A DNA stretch of 64,000 bases from Marinomonas sp. TW1. Its GTDB lineage: Bacteria; Pseudomonadota; Gammaproteobacteria; Pseudomonadales; Marinomonadaceae. The notes under the pieces are model-generated. The model saw only the letters and a program-made list of their open reading frames with translations, searched no databases and was not told where the DNA came from. Shown piece by piece: positions 27,680-37,298 of the stretch. The translations under genes and the position numbers were made by a program. Positions within the stretch are counted from its first letter, which is position 1; the number at the start of each line of letters is the position of its first letter. The stretch lies in assembly GCF_001625355.1 (NCBI RefSeq), contig NZ_JSEE01000002.1:248001-312000 (forward strand), given 5' to 3'.

Positions 27680-28687
27680 TTAGGCTTTCAGACGACTGAA
27701 CACGCGACGCGCATTGCCTTCGAAAATTTCTTGTTTTTGTTCCGCGCTGAGCACCGTATTGTTATCAATATAGCGCTTAGTATCGTCAAAATAGTGACCG
27801 GTTTCTGGATCAACACCACGAACGGCACCAATCATCTCTGAGGCAAACAAGATATTTTTGGTTGGAATAATATCTAACAGTAAGTCGATGCCACGTTGGT
27901 GATACACACAAGTGTCAAAGTAAACGTTATTCAAAACGCGCTCCGCCAGATCGAACCCTTGGTCTTGTGCCAAGCCACGGAAACGTCCCCAATGGTAAGG
28001 TACCGCACCACCGCCGTGAGGAATAATCACTTTTAACTCAGGGAAATCTTTGAACACATCCGACATCATTAACTGCTGGAACCCAGTGGTATCCGCGCCC
28101 AAGTAATGGGAACCTGTGGTGTGGAAACAATCATTACAAGCCGCAGACACGTGAATCATGGCCGGAATGTCATATTCACACATTTTTTCGTAAATAGGAT
28201 AGAAGGAACGATCAGCCAACGACGCGTCTTGCCAGAAACCACCGCTTGGGTCTGGGTTTAAGTTAATGCCGATAAAACCCATTTGCTCTACTGTTCTGAC
28301 AATTTCAGCGACAGACTTAGCAGGATCAACACCAGGGGATTGTGGTAACTGCGCAACGGGGGCAAAGTTTTCGGGAAATAAGTCACACACTCGACGGATC
28401 AAGTCATTTTGATGCTCTGTCCAATATTGGCTGGTGTACTCATTACCAATATGGTGCCCCATCCAACTAGCACGAGGAGAGAAGATGGTCAGATCCGTAC
28501 CACGCTCTTGTTGTAACCTAAGTTGGTTATTCACAATGCTGTCTCGGATTTCATCATCCGATACCACCACTTTGCCTTTTTCACCGACAAAGGCGGGGTC
28601 TTTCGCGACTTGATCTTTTTGTTTATCTCGATATTCCCCAACACCGGGTGGGGTGGTCGTGTAGTGGCCGTGGCAATCTATAATCAT
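27680..28687 (-). CDS. ligJ: 4-oxalomesaconate hydratase
   Basis: A 335-residue amidohydrolase-family (ACMSD-like) hydratase, close in size to Sphingobium LigJ. Motifs: N-terminal DCHGHYTT metal site, [35 protein letters not shown] and [14 protein letters not shown]. It adds water to 4-oxalomesaconate to give 4-carboxy-4-hydroxy-2-oxoadipate. I choose the ATG at 28687, with AGAGAG upstream, over a frame extension to 28723. First gene of the lig operon; the 230-bp upstream region carries repeated sites that may bind its regulator. Confidence 0.92.
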   Translation of the reverse strand: MIIDCHGHYTTTPPGVGEYRDKQKDQVAKDPAFVGEKGKVVVSDDEIRDSIVNNQLRLQQERGTDLTIFSPRASWMGHHIGNEYTSQYWTEHQNDLIRRVCDLFPENFAPVAQLPQSPGVDPAKSVAEIVRTVEQMGFIGINLNPDPSGGFWQDASLADRSFYPIYEKMCEYDIPAMIHVSAACNDCFHTTGSHYLGADTTGFQQLMMSDVFKDFPELKVIIPHGGGAVPYHWGRFRGLAQDQGFDLAERVLNNVYFDTCVYHQRGIDLLLDIIPTKNILFASEMIGAVRGVDPETGHYFDDTKRYIDNNTVLSAEQKQEIFEGNARRVFSRLKA

Positions 28688-28752
28688 GTTACAACTCTCT
28701 ATTCTTATTAAAGTAACAAACAAAGCGAAATGGACTGACGTAATAAACGCGC

Positions 28753-28847
28753 GCTATTTCATTTTTTGATTTGTTTGAGAGTATTGATTTGCGAACGGAA
28801 TTTGGCTATTTCATTTTAGCCGAAAGGGTATTACATTTTGAGATAGC
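28753..28847. promoter_or_regulatory. Repeated sites upstream of the lig operon
   Basis: GCTATTTCATTTT occurs at 28753-28765 and again at 28805-28817. The two copies are 52 bp apart, which is five helical turns, so both face the same side of DNA. A partial copy in the opposite orientation, GAGATAGC, is at 28840-28847. The second copy also forms GGCTA...TAGCC with 28816-28821. This pattern fits binding sites of an activator for ligJ-KDIAB, perhaps the two-HTH LysR protein, but binding is not shown. Confidence 0.5.
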
Positions 28848-28874
28848 GGTTTTGAATACTCTAATTGAAAGGCA

Positions 28875-28897
28875 TAAAAAAGCCGCGTAACGCGGCT
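28875..28897 (-). terminator. Intrinsic terminator after the peroxiredoxin gene
   Basis: On the reverse strand AGCCGCG-TTA-CGCGGCT is followed by six T, 23 bases after the stop of the peroxiredoxin gene. Confidence 0.9.
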
Positions 28898-28919
28898 CTT
28901 AACATCATTCAAGGTAAGA

Positions 28920-29399
28920 TTATAACTGGCTTAACACATATTCAGCCGAACTCACCTTGTATTCACCTGGCTCATCAAGCCATAACTCTTGCACGATACC
29001 ATTTCGAACAAGCATGGCATAACGACGGCTACGGACACCCATTTTTGCCGCTGAAATGTCCAACTCTAAGCCCATTGAACAGGTAAATTCAGCCAACCCA
29101 TCAGAGGCCATAATGAGGTTCTCAGCATTATTCGCCAGTCCCCAAGCATGCATAACAAAGACGTCATTGACGGACAAGCAAACAATGTCATCTATGCCTT
29201 TTTCCTTCAAAGCATCGAAGTGAACCACGAAACCAGGTAAGTGGCTGCTACTACACGTTGGCGTAAACGCACCCGGAACAGCAAACATAAGCACAGTTTT
29301 ATCGGTGAAAAATTCGGTTACATCGATGGTCTCAGGACCCTCTTCTCCCATTACCTGAAATGAGCCATATGGCAGCATGTCACCAACAAGAATCGACAT
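28920..29399 (-). CDS. Peroxiredoxin (Prx5/AhpC-TSA type)
   Basis: A 159-residue peroxiredoxin. The peroxidatic cysteine C49 is in the Prx signature VPGAFTPTCSSSHLPGF, and a second cysteine (FTCSMGLELD) could be resolving. Prx5-type enzymes reduce hydrogen and alkyl peroxides with glutathione, glutaredoxin or thioredoxin. The frame continues upstream to 29468, but the ATG at 29399 with GGAG nine bases before it gives the family start. It sits 61 bp after the chemoreceptor gene on the same strand. Confidence 0.9.
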   Translation of the reverse strand: MSILVGDMLPYGSFQVMGEEGPETIDVTEFFTDKTVLMFAVPGAFTPTCSSSHLPGFVVHFDALKEKGIDDIVCLSVNDVFVMHAWGLANNAENLIMASDGLAEFTCSMGLELDISAAKMGVRSRRYAMLVRNGIVQELWLDEPGEYKVSSAEYVLSQL

Positions 29400-29460
29400 T
29401 CTATTTATCTCCAGAGAATAAGGTTGCGCTATCTTAACGCAACCCTCTGGTAAAAAACCA

Positions 29461-31437
29461 TTAAACAATCTTAAATTGACTGAGCAATTCTTTTTGACGA
29501 GACGCCAGACTCGCTAAGCCTTCACTATCACGAGCACTCTTATCTGCCCCCGATGCCGCTTCCTCAGACATGCTTGAAATTTCAATGACATTATCACTGA
29601 TTTCATGTGCAACCGCTGATTGCTGCTCTGCCGCCGTAGCAATTTGCGTACTCAAATCTCGAATGTCGGCCATATTATTTTGCAGCTCAGATAAGGAGGT
29701 TCCAACAGAGCGCGCTTCGCCAACGCTAGACGTCGCACTTTGTCGACTTTTTTCCATACTGCCAACGGCTTTCTTCACGCCTTGTTGCAACTGGGCAATC
29801 ACACTCTGAATTTCTTCCGTTGAACTGTGTGTACGAGTCGCTAGTGTTCGCACTTCATCGGCCACCACAGCAAAACCTCGACCTTGCTCACCCGCTCGTG
29901 CGGCTTCAATCGCAGCATTCAGTGCTAATAAATTGGTCTGTTCAGCAATGCCTTGAATTACATCCAAAATATTGTCGATGTTCTTAGAGTATTCATCCAA
30001 CTGATTCACGACACTGGTCGACTCTTCAATTTGCGCTAATAAATCTTCAATCTTGGCAATATTAGCGTCCATCTGCGTGCGATTTTGCCCTGCTCTTTGA
30101 TCAACCGATTGTATTTGATGCAAGATAAACTCAGAACTTTTCGCCACTTGCTCAACCGTTGAGGCCATCTCAGACATAGAAGAGGCCACTTCAGTTGTGC
30201 GTTCATTTTGCGACCCCATCAGACGTTTGGACTCGCCTGCTATCTGCACATTACTGGTAGCGGAGGCGGCGACTTCAGTCGATGATTGATCAATTTCAAT
30301 CATCACTTTTTGTAGTCTTTCAACCAAACCATTTACCCAACCAGACAATTCACCAAATTCGTCTTTGGTTTTGACCTGACTACGCTGGGTGAAATCCCCT
30401 TCTGAAATCATCCCTAACACTCGCATGACCTCTTTCAGAGGAGAACGAATACTACGACTGACCCATATGGCGACCAAAATGGCGATCACAATGGAAATCA
30501 TAAACACCACAGAAATAATCAAACGAGACAAACCTGCTGCATTGGAGGCTTCTTCTTCCGCAACAGAGGCCATCTGAGAGGCTTCCGCCAGTAGCAACCG
30601 CAACGATTCATCGATGAGTTCCATGCTGTCAGACAATTGTTTGGCCAATCGTTCGGATTCTTGAGTTAAACGTCTATTTTCAAAATACTTATTAATGACA
30701 CCATCGTCTGACTGCACACTGGTATCCACTTCATCAATCAAGCCATTGATGCTGTCATCTTTGAGGTAAGCTTGTTTGTCTCTCAGACTGCCAATCACGG
30801 TGACCATGTCATCGCGCAAACTTTGCATACTGGTCAAATCACGCAAATCAAAATAGTCATTCACAGACACCTGTAAACTTTGAGCTTGGCTGACCATATA
30901 CGAAGCGGCGAATTGAATTTCAGAAGTTTCACCACCTTCTTGTAGGAAGCTTAAATCCTCCGCGGTGAAGTTAATCGCGTCTTTTAAGTCCAGTTTTTCA
31001 TCCGGAATAGCGGCTTGTAATTCCAACATTCTTTTGTGGTTAGAAAAGGCCACATCCGTCAGCTGCAAAAAATCATTCACATCTTGATCAATCTTGGTTA
31101 AAGCGTCTTGCATCACTGGGGAGCCGTGCAAATTATCGGCTAATTGGCCTGATATTTCTTGATATTGTGTTTTCAAATTAGCAAATCGCTGCGACAACAC
31201 GTCAAGAGACTCAGGCGACTTACTTAACAAGTACTGCAATACTGTCGCATTGGATAAAGCAAGGTCTTCCCTTAACTTATTACTGTTCATCATAATGTTC
31301 GCCACTTTGCCAGTGACCACATTGAGTCGACTTTCCACCTTATTGGTGCCTTCGAATCCCGCTGCAGCAATGGTTAGCAATAAGACCAACAAAACACCAA
31401 AGCCAAGTAGAATCCTCTGAATCACAGATAACGACAT
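29461..31437 (-). CDS. Methyl-accepting chemotaxis protein (classical transmembrane type)
   Basis: A 658-residue chemoreceptor. The first helix is at about residues 7-29. A mostly helical periplasmic region of about 280 residues follows (MCP four-helix-bundle or HBM type by length). A second helix lies at about 307-330 ([21 protein letters not shown]), then HAMP ([15 protein letters not shown]...), then the signalling coiled coil with tip [42 protein letters not shown] place the start at the ATG at 31437, with GAGGG six bases upstream. The helical-bimodular size of the sensor suggests small organic acids as ligands, but the ligand cannot be read. It is divergent from the MocR regulator. Confidence 0.9.
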   Translation of the reverse strand: MSLSVIQRILLGFGVLLVLLLTIAAAGFEGTNKVESRLNVVTGKVANIMMNSNKLREDLALSNATVLQYLLSKSPESLDVLSQRFANLKTQYQEISGQLADNLHGSPVMQDALTKIDQDVNDFLQLTDVAFSNHKRMLELQAAIPDEKLDLKDAINFTAEDLSFLQEGGETSEIQFAASYMVSQAQSLQVSVNDYFDLRDLTSMQSLRDDMVTVIGSLRDKQAYLKDDSINGLIDEVDTSVQSDDGVINKYFENRRLTQESERLAKQLSDSMELIDESLRLLLAEASQMASVAEEEASNAAGLSRLIISVVFMISIVIAILVAIWVSRSIRSPLKEVMRVLGMISEGDFTQRSQVKTKDEFGELSGWVNGLVERLQKVMIEIDQSSTEVAASATSNVQIAGESKRLMGSQNERTTEVASSMSEMASTVEQVAKSSEFILHQIQSVDQRAGQNRTQMDANIAKIEDLLAQIEESTSVVNQLDEYSKNIDNILDVIQGIAEQTNLLALNAAIEAARAGEQGRGFAVVADEVRTLATRTHSSTEEIQSVIAQLQQGVKKAVGSMEKSRQSATSSVGEARSVGTSLSELQNNMADIRDLSTQIATAAEQQSAVAHEISDNVIEISSMSEEAASGADKSARDSEGLASLASRQKELLSQFKIV

Positions 31438-31674
31438 AAACGCCCTCTTTCTCACACTTAATATATTTTGATTTCGCAAACCCAGGCGAAAACATCATAA
31501 TTTGACCATTTAATCAAAATCATAACACTTTATTTACATGGTTTAATAATCTATACATGACAATTTACGACTTTTTCTTTGCTCTACTCACAATCTGCGC
31601 CTGACATTTCTTTCGATCTAGCGATCTGTTAGATTTACTCTCTTTAATCGATACAAGAATCCTACACAGCCATT

Positions 31675-33093
31675 ATGGACCTCCCTCTTTACGAAAAGAT
31701 TGCGAATCAAATTGAGCAACAAATCCAAGAAGGTATTTTTTTGCCTGGCGTCAAAATACCTTCTGTTCGCAAATCCAGTAAACAGTTAGAGGTCAGTGTC
31801 GCTACCGTGCTTCAAGCTTACAGTCTGCTTGAGGACAGAGGTGTCATCAAAGCACGCCCGCAAAAAGGCTATTTCGTTCAAGAAAACAGCCTGAAGCTCA
31901 ATACAGAATCACCACTCGCGCCAGTCAAACAAGAACAAAGCGTCCACGCTTTACTACATAGACTGCTGCACGTCTCCCAAGACGAAAACATCGTTCAATT
32001 CGGCGCCGCCATTCCGAAAAGCCACTTTTTACCCATTCGACAACTGCAACGCTCTGTGGGTCGCTTAATGCGTCTAGAACCAGAAATTTGTGCAGCTTAC
32101 GAATTCACACCTGGCTCACTGGCGCTAAGAAGGCAGATCGCCATTCGTATGTTAGACAGCGGCTGTCAGCTGCAACCCAGTGACATAACCATTACGTTAG
32201 GTTGCCAAAACGCGTTAATGCTCGCCTTGCAAGCCGTTACAAAAGCAGGAGACACCATTGCCATCGAGAGTCCAGCCTACCATGGTGTGTTGCAAGCCAT
32301 AGAAGTGCTCAAGTTAAACGCGATTGAAATTACCTGCTCCACCGTTACAGGTCTTGATCTCGACCAGTTAGAAATGGCCAATCAACAACAAGACATTAAA
32401 GCTTGTATTGTGACGCCTAATAATCAAAACCCAACCGGTGCCACCTTAAAACATCAAGCACGCCAACGCTTGATCAAACAATCCAACGATCATGATTTCA
32501 TTATCATTGAAGACGACGTATACGGTGAACTAAGTTACCAAGATAAACGCGAACGAGCCTTGAAAGCCGACGATGTCTATAATCGAGTCATCTACACCAG
32601 TTCTTTTTCAAAAAGCATCGCCCCAGGCTTTCGTATTGGTTGGATTATTGGCGGACGCTTTCAGGCCCCCATCGAACACCTCGCCTATGTACAGTCTCTG
32701 GCCATTCCAACCCTAACCCAAACCGCCATTGCGAATTTTTTAGAGAATGGTGCTTACGATCGCCACCTACGAAAAACCAGAGCAACCTATCAAGAAAATT
32801 TAATTCGTTGTCAGGAGCAAATAAAAACGCATTTCCCCGAAGGCACTCAAACATCCACCCCGAAAGGGGGGTTTTTATTATGGGTTCGCCTCCCTGCTGA
32901 TATTGATACGATGCAGTTGCACGCTCAAGCACTTGAAAAGAATATTGGCATACTCCCGGGGTTGGCCTTTAGCCTTCACCGTCAATTCGCTCACCACTTC
33001 CGCCTAAACTACGCCCTAAATTGGGACTACAACACAGATATTGCACTAAAAGAGTTAGGACAGCTTTGTCATCAACAAGTTAGCAAAAACTAA
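31675..33093 (+). CDS. MocR-type GntR/aminotransferase regulator
   Basis: A 472-residue fusion of an N-terminal GntR winged helix (about residues 3-70; PSVRKSSKQLEVSVATVLQAYSLLEDRGVIKARPQKGYFV) and a class I aminotransferase-fold domain. The PLP lysine is in YTSSFSKSIAPGFRIGWI, and the cofactor-binding EDDVYGEL and TPNNQNPTGAT segments are present. MocR proteins sense amino acids or vitamins through PLP and control an adjacent gene. The divergent neighbour is a chemoreceptor, so the target is not obvious. Confidence 0.92.
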   Translation: MDLPLYEKIANQIEQQIQEGIFLPGVKIPSVRKSSKQLEVSVATVLQAYSLLEDRGVIKARPQKGYFVQENSLKLNTESPLAPVKQEQSVHALLHRLLHVSQDENIVQFGAAIPKSHFLPIRQLQRSVGRLMRLEPEICAAYEFTPGSLALRRQIAIRMLDSGCQLQPSDITITLGCQNALMLALQAVTKAGDTIAIESPAYHGVLQAIEVLKLNAIEITCSTVTGLDLDQLEMANQQQDIKACIVTPNNQNPTGATLKHQARQRLIKQSNDHDFIIIEDDVYGELSYQDKRERALKADDVYNRVIYTSSFSKSIAPGFRIGWIIGGRFQAPIEHLAYVQSLAIPTLTQTAIANFLENGAYDRHLRKTRATYQENLIRCQEQIKTHFPEGTQTSTPKGGFLLWVRLPADIDTMQLHAQALEKNIGILPGLAFSLHRQFAHHFRLNYALNWDYNTDIALKELGQLCHQQVSKN

Positions 33094-33299
33094 GTTCATA
33101 TCCGCAAATAAATAGGGTAGCATCGAGTTAAACGCCTTAGGCAAACTGTATATAAGTAGAAGTTATGAATTTGGCTCAACGCATCTTAAAATCCGTCTGT
33201 ACAGGCAGAACAAAAAGCGTACAATTCGCATTCTTTTTTAAACACTCAGCCATTTTGGCCGATAACTTGACTATATGAATTAAAAGCTGGCTTTTTGTG

Positions 33300-33710
33300 A
33301 TGGAATTTGTAGCACATCCGAGAGACCTTCCATTAGAGATTACTCTAATTGAAGATCAGCCTTTTCCTTCTATTTGCGAAAATAGAGATGGCTTTGTCGG
33401 TATTACCTACCTGAGCGTAAACCCATTTAACAATGGCTGCTCAGTAGAAATAACATTGGAAGAAATCGACCCAAACTTCTGTGTCTCTGGGCGCATAGCT
33501 TGGTGCAATAAAGAAAGCGAAGGCTATTTAATTGCGATCGAATTCCCGACCAAAGAAGAATGTTACTGTGTGCGTATGATCGAACAACTCTCGCAGATCG
33601 AGCATTATCGACGCCAAGCGAAAAGCCAAGGTCGACGCTTAAACTATAACGAAGCCGCGGCCGAATGGATCCAGAAATTTGCCGCCAGTTTTCCCGCATT
33701 TACCGCCTAA
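33300..33710 (+). CDS. Small cytosolic protein, possibly PilZ-like
   Basis: A 136-residue acidic protein with an N-terminal beta-rich region (GCSVEITLEEIDPNFCVSGRIAWCNKESEGYLIAIEF) resembling PilZ-type barrels and a helical tail (EQLSQIEHYRRQAKSQGRRLNYNEAAAEWIQKFAASFP). The RxxxR and D/NxSxxG motifs needed for c-di-GMP binding are not clearly present, so c-di-GMP binding is doubtful. GTG and ATG lie in tandem at 33297 and 33300. The following DUF501 gene begins 24 bp after its stop. Confidence 0.55.
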   Translation: MEFVAHPRDLPLEITLIEDQPFPSICENRDGFVGITYLSVNPFNNGCSVEITLEEIDPNFCVSGRIAWCNKESEGYLIAIEFPTKEECYCVRMIEQLSQIEHYRRQAKSQGRRLNYNEAAAEWIQKFAASFPAFTA

Positions 33711-33733
33711 CCTCAGCCAATACGAATCACATT

Positions 33734-34249
33734 ATGACTGCAATACTTTCTCAAGCGGATATTGACATTATCACAGCCCAACTTGGCCGTACGCCAAGCG
33801 GTATCAGCGCGATCGCTCACTCGTCCCCCAATGGCACGCCACAAGTGCTTGAAATGGAAACATGGGTTTTCGACCAACCTTTCCCTACTTTATATTGGCT
33901 TTCTAGCAAAGCCATCGATAAAGCTCTGGCGAAAATTGAAAGCCAAGGCGTTGTAAAACAGCTAGAGCAAAGAATCAAAGAAGATGAGACATTACGAGCA
34001 GCTCATCATGCTTCACATCAAGACTATGTCACTCGACGTTGGCAAGTTATGAGTGACGAGCACAAAGCCATTATTGAAGAGAAGGGCTTCAAACCTTTGT
34101 TCGATAAATTAGGCATAGGCGGCATTGCCAACTGGGATCAAGTACGTTGCCTACACATGCATTACGCCCATCATTTAGTGGGTGATAACGTGATTGGTCG
34201 CATTATTGACGAAGAATATAACATTCGCCAAGTTGCCGACGCCGAGTAA
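33734..34249 (+). CDS. DUF501 family protein
   Basis: A 171-residue protein of the DUF501 family. Recognised by GRTPSGISAIAHSSPNGTPQVLEMETWVFDQPFPTLYWLSSKAI in the N-terminal half and VRCLHMHYAHHLVGDNVIGRIID near the C-terminus, with a cluster of histidines that could bind metal. No biochemical function is established. The frame extends upstream into the previous gene, but the ATG at 33734 gives the family start. The gene ends at a bidirectional terminator. Confidence 0.88.
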   Translation: MTAILSQADIDIITAQLGRTPSGISAIAHSSPNGTPQVLEMETWVFDQPFPTLYWLSSKAIDKALAKIESQGVVKQLEQRIKEDETLRAAHHASHQDYVTRRWQVMSDEHKAIIEEKGFKPLFDKLGIGGIANWDQVRCLHMHYAHHLVGDNVIGRIIDEEYNIRQVADAE

Positions 34250-34265
34250 ATTCAAGACAGACAAA

Positions 34266-34300
34266 AAAATGGCTTTGCCGTTACCCAGCAAAGCCATTTT
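34266..34300. terminator. Bidirectional terminator after the DUF501 gene
   Basis: AAAATGGCTTTG (34266-34277) pairs perfectly with CAAAGCCATTTT (34289-34300), between two convergent genes. Confidence 0.85.
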
Positions 34301-34325
34301 ATATTCTATTGGCAACGTAAAAAGT

Positions 34326-34622
34326 TTATTTCGCCGCAGCCACTTCTAACTTAGCTTTCAACTCATCCGCTGTTTTTACACTGGGTAAAATCCCTCGAAT
34401 ACGGTTAAACGCATTTTGTGCCACTTCAGCACGCTGCGCGTAGGTGGTCAACGCACCACCAGTCCAGCCCGCTAACTTAACCATCTCATTTTTAAAGTTA
34501 TTTCCAGCAACGCCATGCCCGCCCAGCGCCATTAAGGCATCTTCTATTTGTAAATAGCTAGGACGTTCGCCACCGAACTTCATAAAATCATCTTGTTGCA
34601 CTTCGGCAAACTGTTTTGACAT
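34326..34622 (-). CDS. Small protein of unknown function
   Basis: A 98-residue soluble protein, not recognised. It has a glycine-rich centre (MALGGHGVAGNNFKNEMVKLAGWTGGALTTYAQRAEVAQNAF) and a helical, charged C-terminus (TADELKAKLEVAAAK). AAAGG lies a few bases upstream of the ATG, and terminators bracket it, so it is probably a real monocistronic gene. There is no membrane segment or signal peptide. It is convergent with DUF501 and follows glpK on the same strand after 94 bp. Confidence 0.6.
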   Translation of the reverse strand: MSKQFAEVQQDDFMKFGGERPSYLQIEDALMALGGHGVAGNNFKNEMVKLAGWTGGALTTYAQRAEVAQNAFNRIRGILPSVKTADELKAKLEVAAAK

Positions 34623-34716
34623 CGCAAAAAACCTTTCTAAAACTTATGATACCTTTAAGTTAGCCACAATTATGAGAAGGCACAAGAACACACTTGTAGA
34701 AAAACGTAAACACACA

Positions 34717-36201
34717 TTAAGTGTTTGTACGAACTCTGTTCACCGCCTTTTGCCAACCCTTATACAAGGTATCGCCAGCCGTCTTATCCATTTCAGGCTG
34801 GAAGGTTTTATCCGCTTCCCATAATTGACTGATGTCCTCTAAAGATGAATAAATCCCCACTTTCATACCGGCTAAAAATGCCACCCCCAACGCGGTGGTT
34901 TCAGTGACGCAAGGGCGTTCTACCGTGACATCTAACAGATCGCTTAAAAACTGCACCATAATGTCGTTGACCACCATGCCGCCATCGACCCTCAGGGAAC
35001 GAAAGTTGGCTCCGTCTTGTGACATTGCATCCACTAGATCTCGCGTTTGATAACACACTGACCGTAACCCCGCGCTGACAATATCCTCGACACTGGTATC
35101 ACGCGTTAAGCCTATCATGGCGCCGCGGGCATCAGGGTCCCAGTAAGGCGCTCCCAAACCCGTAAAAGCCGGTACCAAATAAACCGAATCATCATTCAAG
35201 GCTTTTTGCGCCAAGCTTTGCGTTTCTTTGGCATCGCTAAACAATTTCAGACCATCTCGTAACCACTGAATCGCCGCACCAGCAACAAAAATACTGCCCT
35301 CTAACGCGTAGATTACTTTGCCATTAAGACGATAGCCGACTGTCGTCAGTAACTTATGCTCGGATTTGAGTGCCTGATCCCCCGTATTGAGAATCATAAA
35401 GCAGCCTGTCCCGTAGGTACTTTTCACCATACCTGGGGTAAAACATGCCTGACCAACGAGCGCCGCTTGTTGATCCCCAGCAATACCATTTACCGGAATG
35501 CTGGCCCCTAACCATTGAGGATCAATGTCACCAAAATCGGCACTGCAATCCATCACTTCTGGAAAAATGACGTCTTCAATACCAAACAACTCTATCAGCT
35601 CTTGATCCCACTCTTGCTGATGAATGTTAAACGCCATTGTTCGAGCGGCATTGGTTGCGTCTGTCTTATGGGATTGACCATTCGTCAGATGCCAAAGCAA
35701 ATAACTGTCTACCGTACCAAAGGCCAACTGACCGGCCTGGGCTTTTTGTTTTGCCCCTTCTACATTTTCCAGCACCCAACGTACTTTGGTGGCGGAAAAG
35801 TAGGGATCAATCAACAACCCTGTTTTTTCTTGAACCTTGCTCGCCCAACCTTGCTCGACCAAGGACTGGCAATAAACACTGGTACGTCGATCCTGCCAAA
35901 CAATGGCATTGTAAACCGGCTTGCCTGTCGTTATGTCCCAAAGAATGGTGGTTTCCCTTTGGTTGGTGATACCAACACTGGCTATCTCTTGTGCGGAGAT
36001 GCCTGTATCCTTAAGCACAGATTGACAGACCGCTAGGGTTGAAGACCAAATGGCTTCTGGATCGTGCTCGACCCAACCATCATTGGGGAAAATCTGAGGG
36101 AATTCTTGCTGAGACTGACCAATGCGATTGGCTTTTTCATCAAATACAATAGCGCGTGAACTGGTAGTACCTTGGTCGATTGCAAGAATATAATGAGTCA
36201 T
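34717..36201 (-). CDS. glpK: Glycerol kinase
   Basis: A 494-residue FGGY-family kinase that phosphorylates glycerol to sn-glycerol 3-phosphate with ATP. Clear blocks: [16 protein letters not shown] at the N-terminus, [32 protein letters not shown], the [19 protein letters not shown]-binding loop and [16 protein letters not shown]. The length is standard. It is divergent from glpR; a GlpR-type palindrome lies 72-89 bp upstream of the start. No glpF facilitator gene is adjacent in the window. Confidence 0.96.
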   Translation of the reverse strand: MTHYILAIDQGTTSSRAIVFDEKANRIGQSQQEFPQIFPNDGWVEHDPEAIWSSTLAVCQSVLKDTGISAQEIASVGITNQRETTILWDITTGKPVYNAIVWQDRRTSVYCQSLVEQGWASKVQEKTGLLIDPYFSATKVRWVLENVEGAKQKAQAGQLAFGTVDSYLLWHLTNGQSHKTDATNAARTMAFNIHQQEWDQELIELFGIEDVIFPEVMDCSADFGDIDPQWLGASIPVNGIAGDQQAALVGQACFTPGMVKSTYGTGCFMILNTGDQALKSEHKLLTTVGYRLNGKVIYALEGSIFVAGAAIQWLRDGLKLFSDAKETQSLAQKALNDDSVYLVPAFTGLGAPYWDPDARGAMIGLTRDTSVEDIVSAGLRSVCYQTRDLVDAMSQDGANFRSLRVDGGMVVNDIMVQFLSDLLDVTVERPCVTETTALGVAFLAGMKVGIYSSLEDISQLWEADKTFQPEMDKTAGDTLYKGWQKAVNRVRTNT

Positions 36202-36272
36202 GGCAGATTCTCTTTGAGATATCAGTCACTTTCGATAAGCGACTTAATTGTTGTTTTGTTTTTTGAACATGA

Positions 36273-36290
36273 ATATTCAAATTCGAATAT
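36273..36290. promoter_or_regulatory. GlpR-type operator between glpK and glpR
   Basis: The 18-bp near-perfect palindrome ATATTCAAATTCGAATAT has the same half-site layout (ATNTTC) as the glpD operator, and a further GAACAT half lies at 36265-36270. Its place in the divergent gap suits joint control of glpK and autoregulation of glpR by glycerol 3-phosphate-sensing GlpR. Confidence 0.7.
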
Positions 36291-36355
36291 TCTATATTAA
36301 AAACCAATGGGGACTCCTTTAGCAAGAGTAACCTGTGAGAGGAGAAGAAAACGAT

Positions 36356-37129
36356 ATGGGGCAGCTTTCTCGCCAAGACAAGATCGTCGCATTAGTAAAA
36401 GACAAAGGCTATGCATCCATTGATGAACTGGCCACGCAATTTTCCGTCACCCCACAGACCATTCGACGTGACATCAATGAACTGGCAAAAGCAGGCCAAG
36501 TTCGTCGTCATCATGGTGGCGCCAGTTACGATTCCAGTACAACAAACGTCGCTTATGCAACACGACAAATTTTGCAATTGGGCGCAAAAGAACAAATCGC
36601 CAAACGCATTGCCGCTGAAATCCCAAACAATGCTTCCTTGTTTATCAATATCGGTACGACAACAGAGACGGTTGCCCGAGCCCTTCTCGACCATCACGGC
36701 CTACAGGTAATTACCAACAATCTTAATGTTGCCACCATTCTCAGCGGCAAAGAAGACTTCAATGTCATCATTGCTGGCGGTACCGTTCGATCCCGAGATG
36801 GCGGCGTCATGGGGGAAGCCACTATCGATTTCATCAATCAATTTCGCGTTGACTTTGGCATAGTGGGAATCAGCGGAATCGACCCAAACGATGGTTCATT
36901 ACTCGACTATGACTATCAAGAAGTGCGAGTAGCACAAAGCATTATTTCCAACTCTAGAAACGTTTTCTTAGCCGCTGATAGCGAAAAATTTGGTCGTAAT
37001 GCCGTAGTGAGATTAGGCAATATCACCCAGGTGGATCGCCTCTTTACTGATGAGCAACCACCGAAAGCCATCAGTAAACTCATGAAAGAACATAAGGTTC
37101 AACTCGAACTCTGTAAGCCAAAACACTGA
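36356..37129 (+). CDS. glpR: Glycerol-3-phosphate regulon repressor (DeoR family)
   Basis: A 257-residue DeoR-family regulator. The N-terminal HTH (about residues 4-55; [37 protein letters not shown]) is followed by the sugar-phosphate sensor domain ([52 protein letters not shown]). I choose the ATG at 36356 behind GGAGAAG; a GTG at 36335 adds seven unlikely residues. It is divergent from glpK and 169 bp upstream of glpD, and matching operators lie before both targets. Confidence 0.94.
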   Translation: MGQLSRQDKIVALVKDKGYASIDELATQFSVTPQTIRRDINELAKAGQVRRHHGGASYDSSTTNVAYATRQILQLGAKEQIAKRIAAEIPNNASLFINIGTTTETVARALLDHHGLQVITNNLNVATILSGKEDFNVIIAGGTVRSRDGGVMGEATIDFINQFRVDFGIVGISGIDPNDGSLLDYDYQEVRVAQSIISNSRNVFLAADSEKFGRNAVVRLGNITQVDRLFTDEQPPKAISKLMKEHKVQLELCKPKH

Positions 37130-37253
37130 TTCACCCCAGCCTCCACTCTCTGAAGATGACTTATTTTATTCGTGGCCATCCATTTAATGGTCACTAAATC
37201 TTCACATTATCAGACTTGCTATTCCCTCTACCTAGGTTTAATATCGAAAACAA

Positions 37254-37271
37254 ATGTTCGTTTTCGAACAT
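37254..37271. promoter_or_regulatory. GlpR operator upstream of glpD
   Basis: ATGTTCG-TTTT-CGAACAT is a perfect 7-bp inverted repeat and an excellent match to the E. coli GlpR consensus (ATGTTCG...CGAACAT) as I recall it. It lies 28 bp before the chosen glpD start. A second inverted repeat, ATAATC...GATTAT, follows immediately. Confidence 0.85.
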
Positions 37272-37298
37272 AATCTATTTTCGATTATGAGGCTAAGC

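Noticed and set aside
37254..37298. Upstream start for glpD
   Set aside because: It lies inside the GlpR operator and adds residues absent from GlpD proteins.
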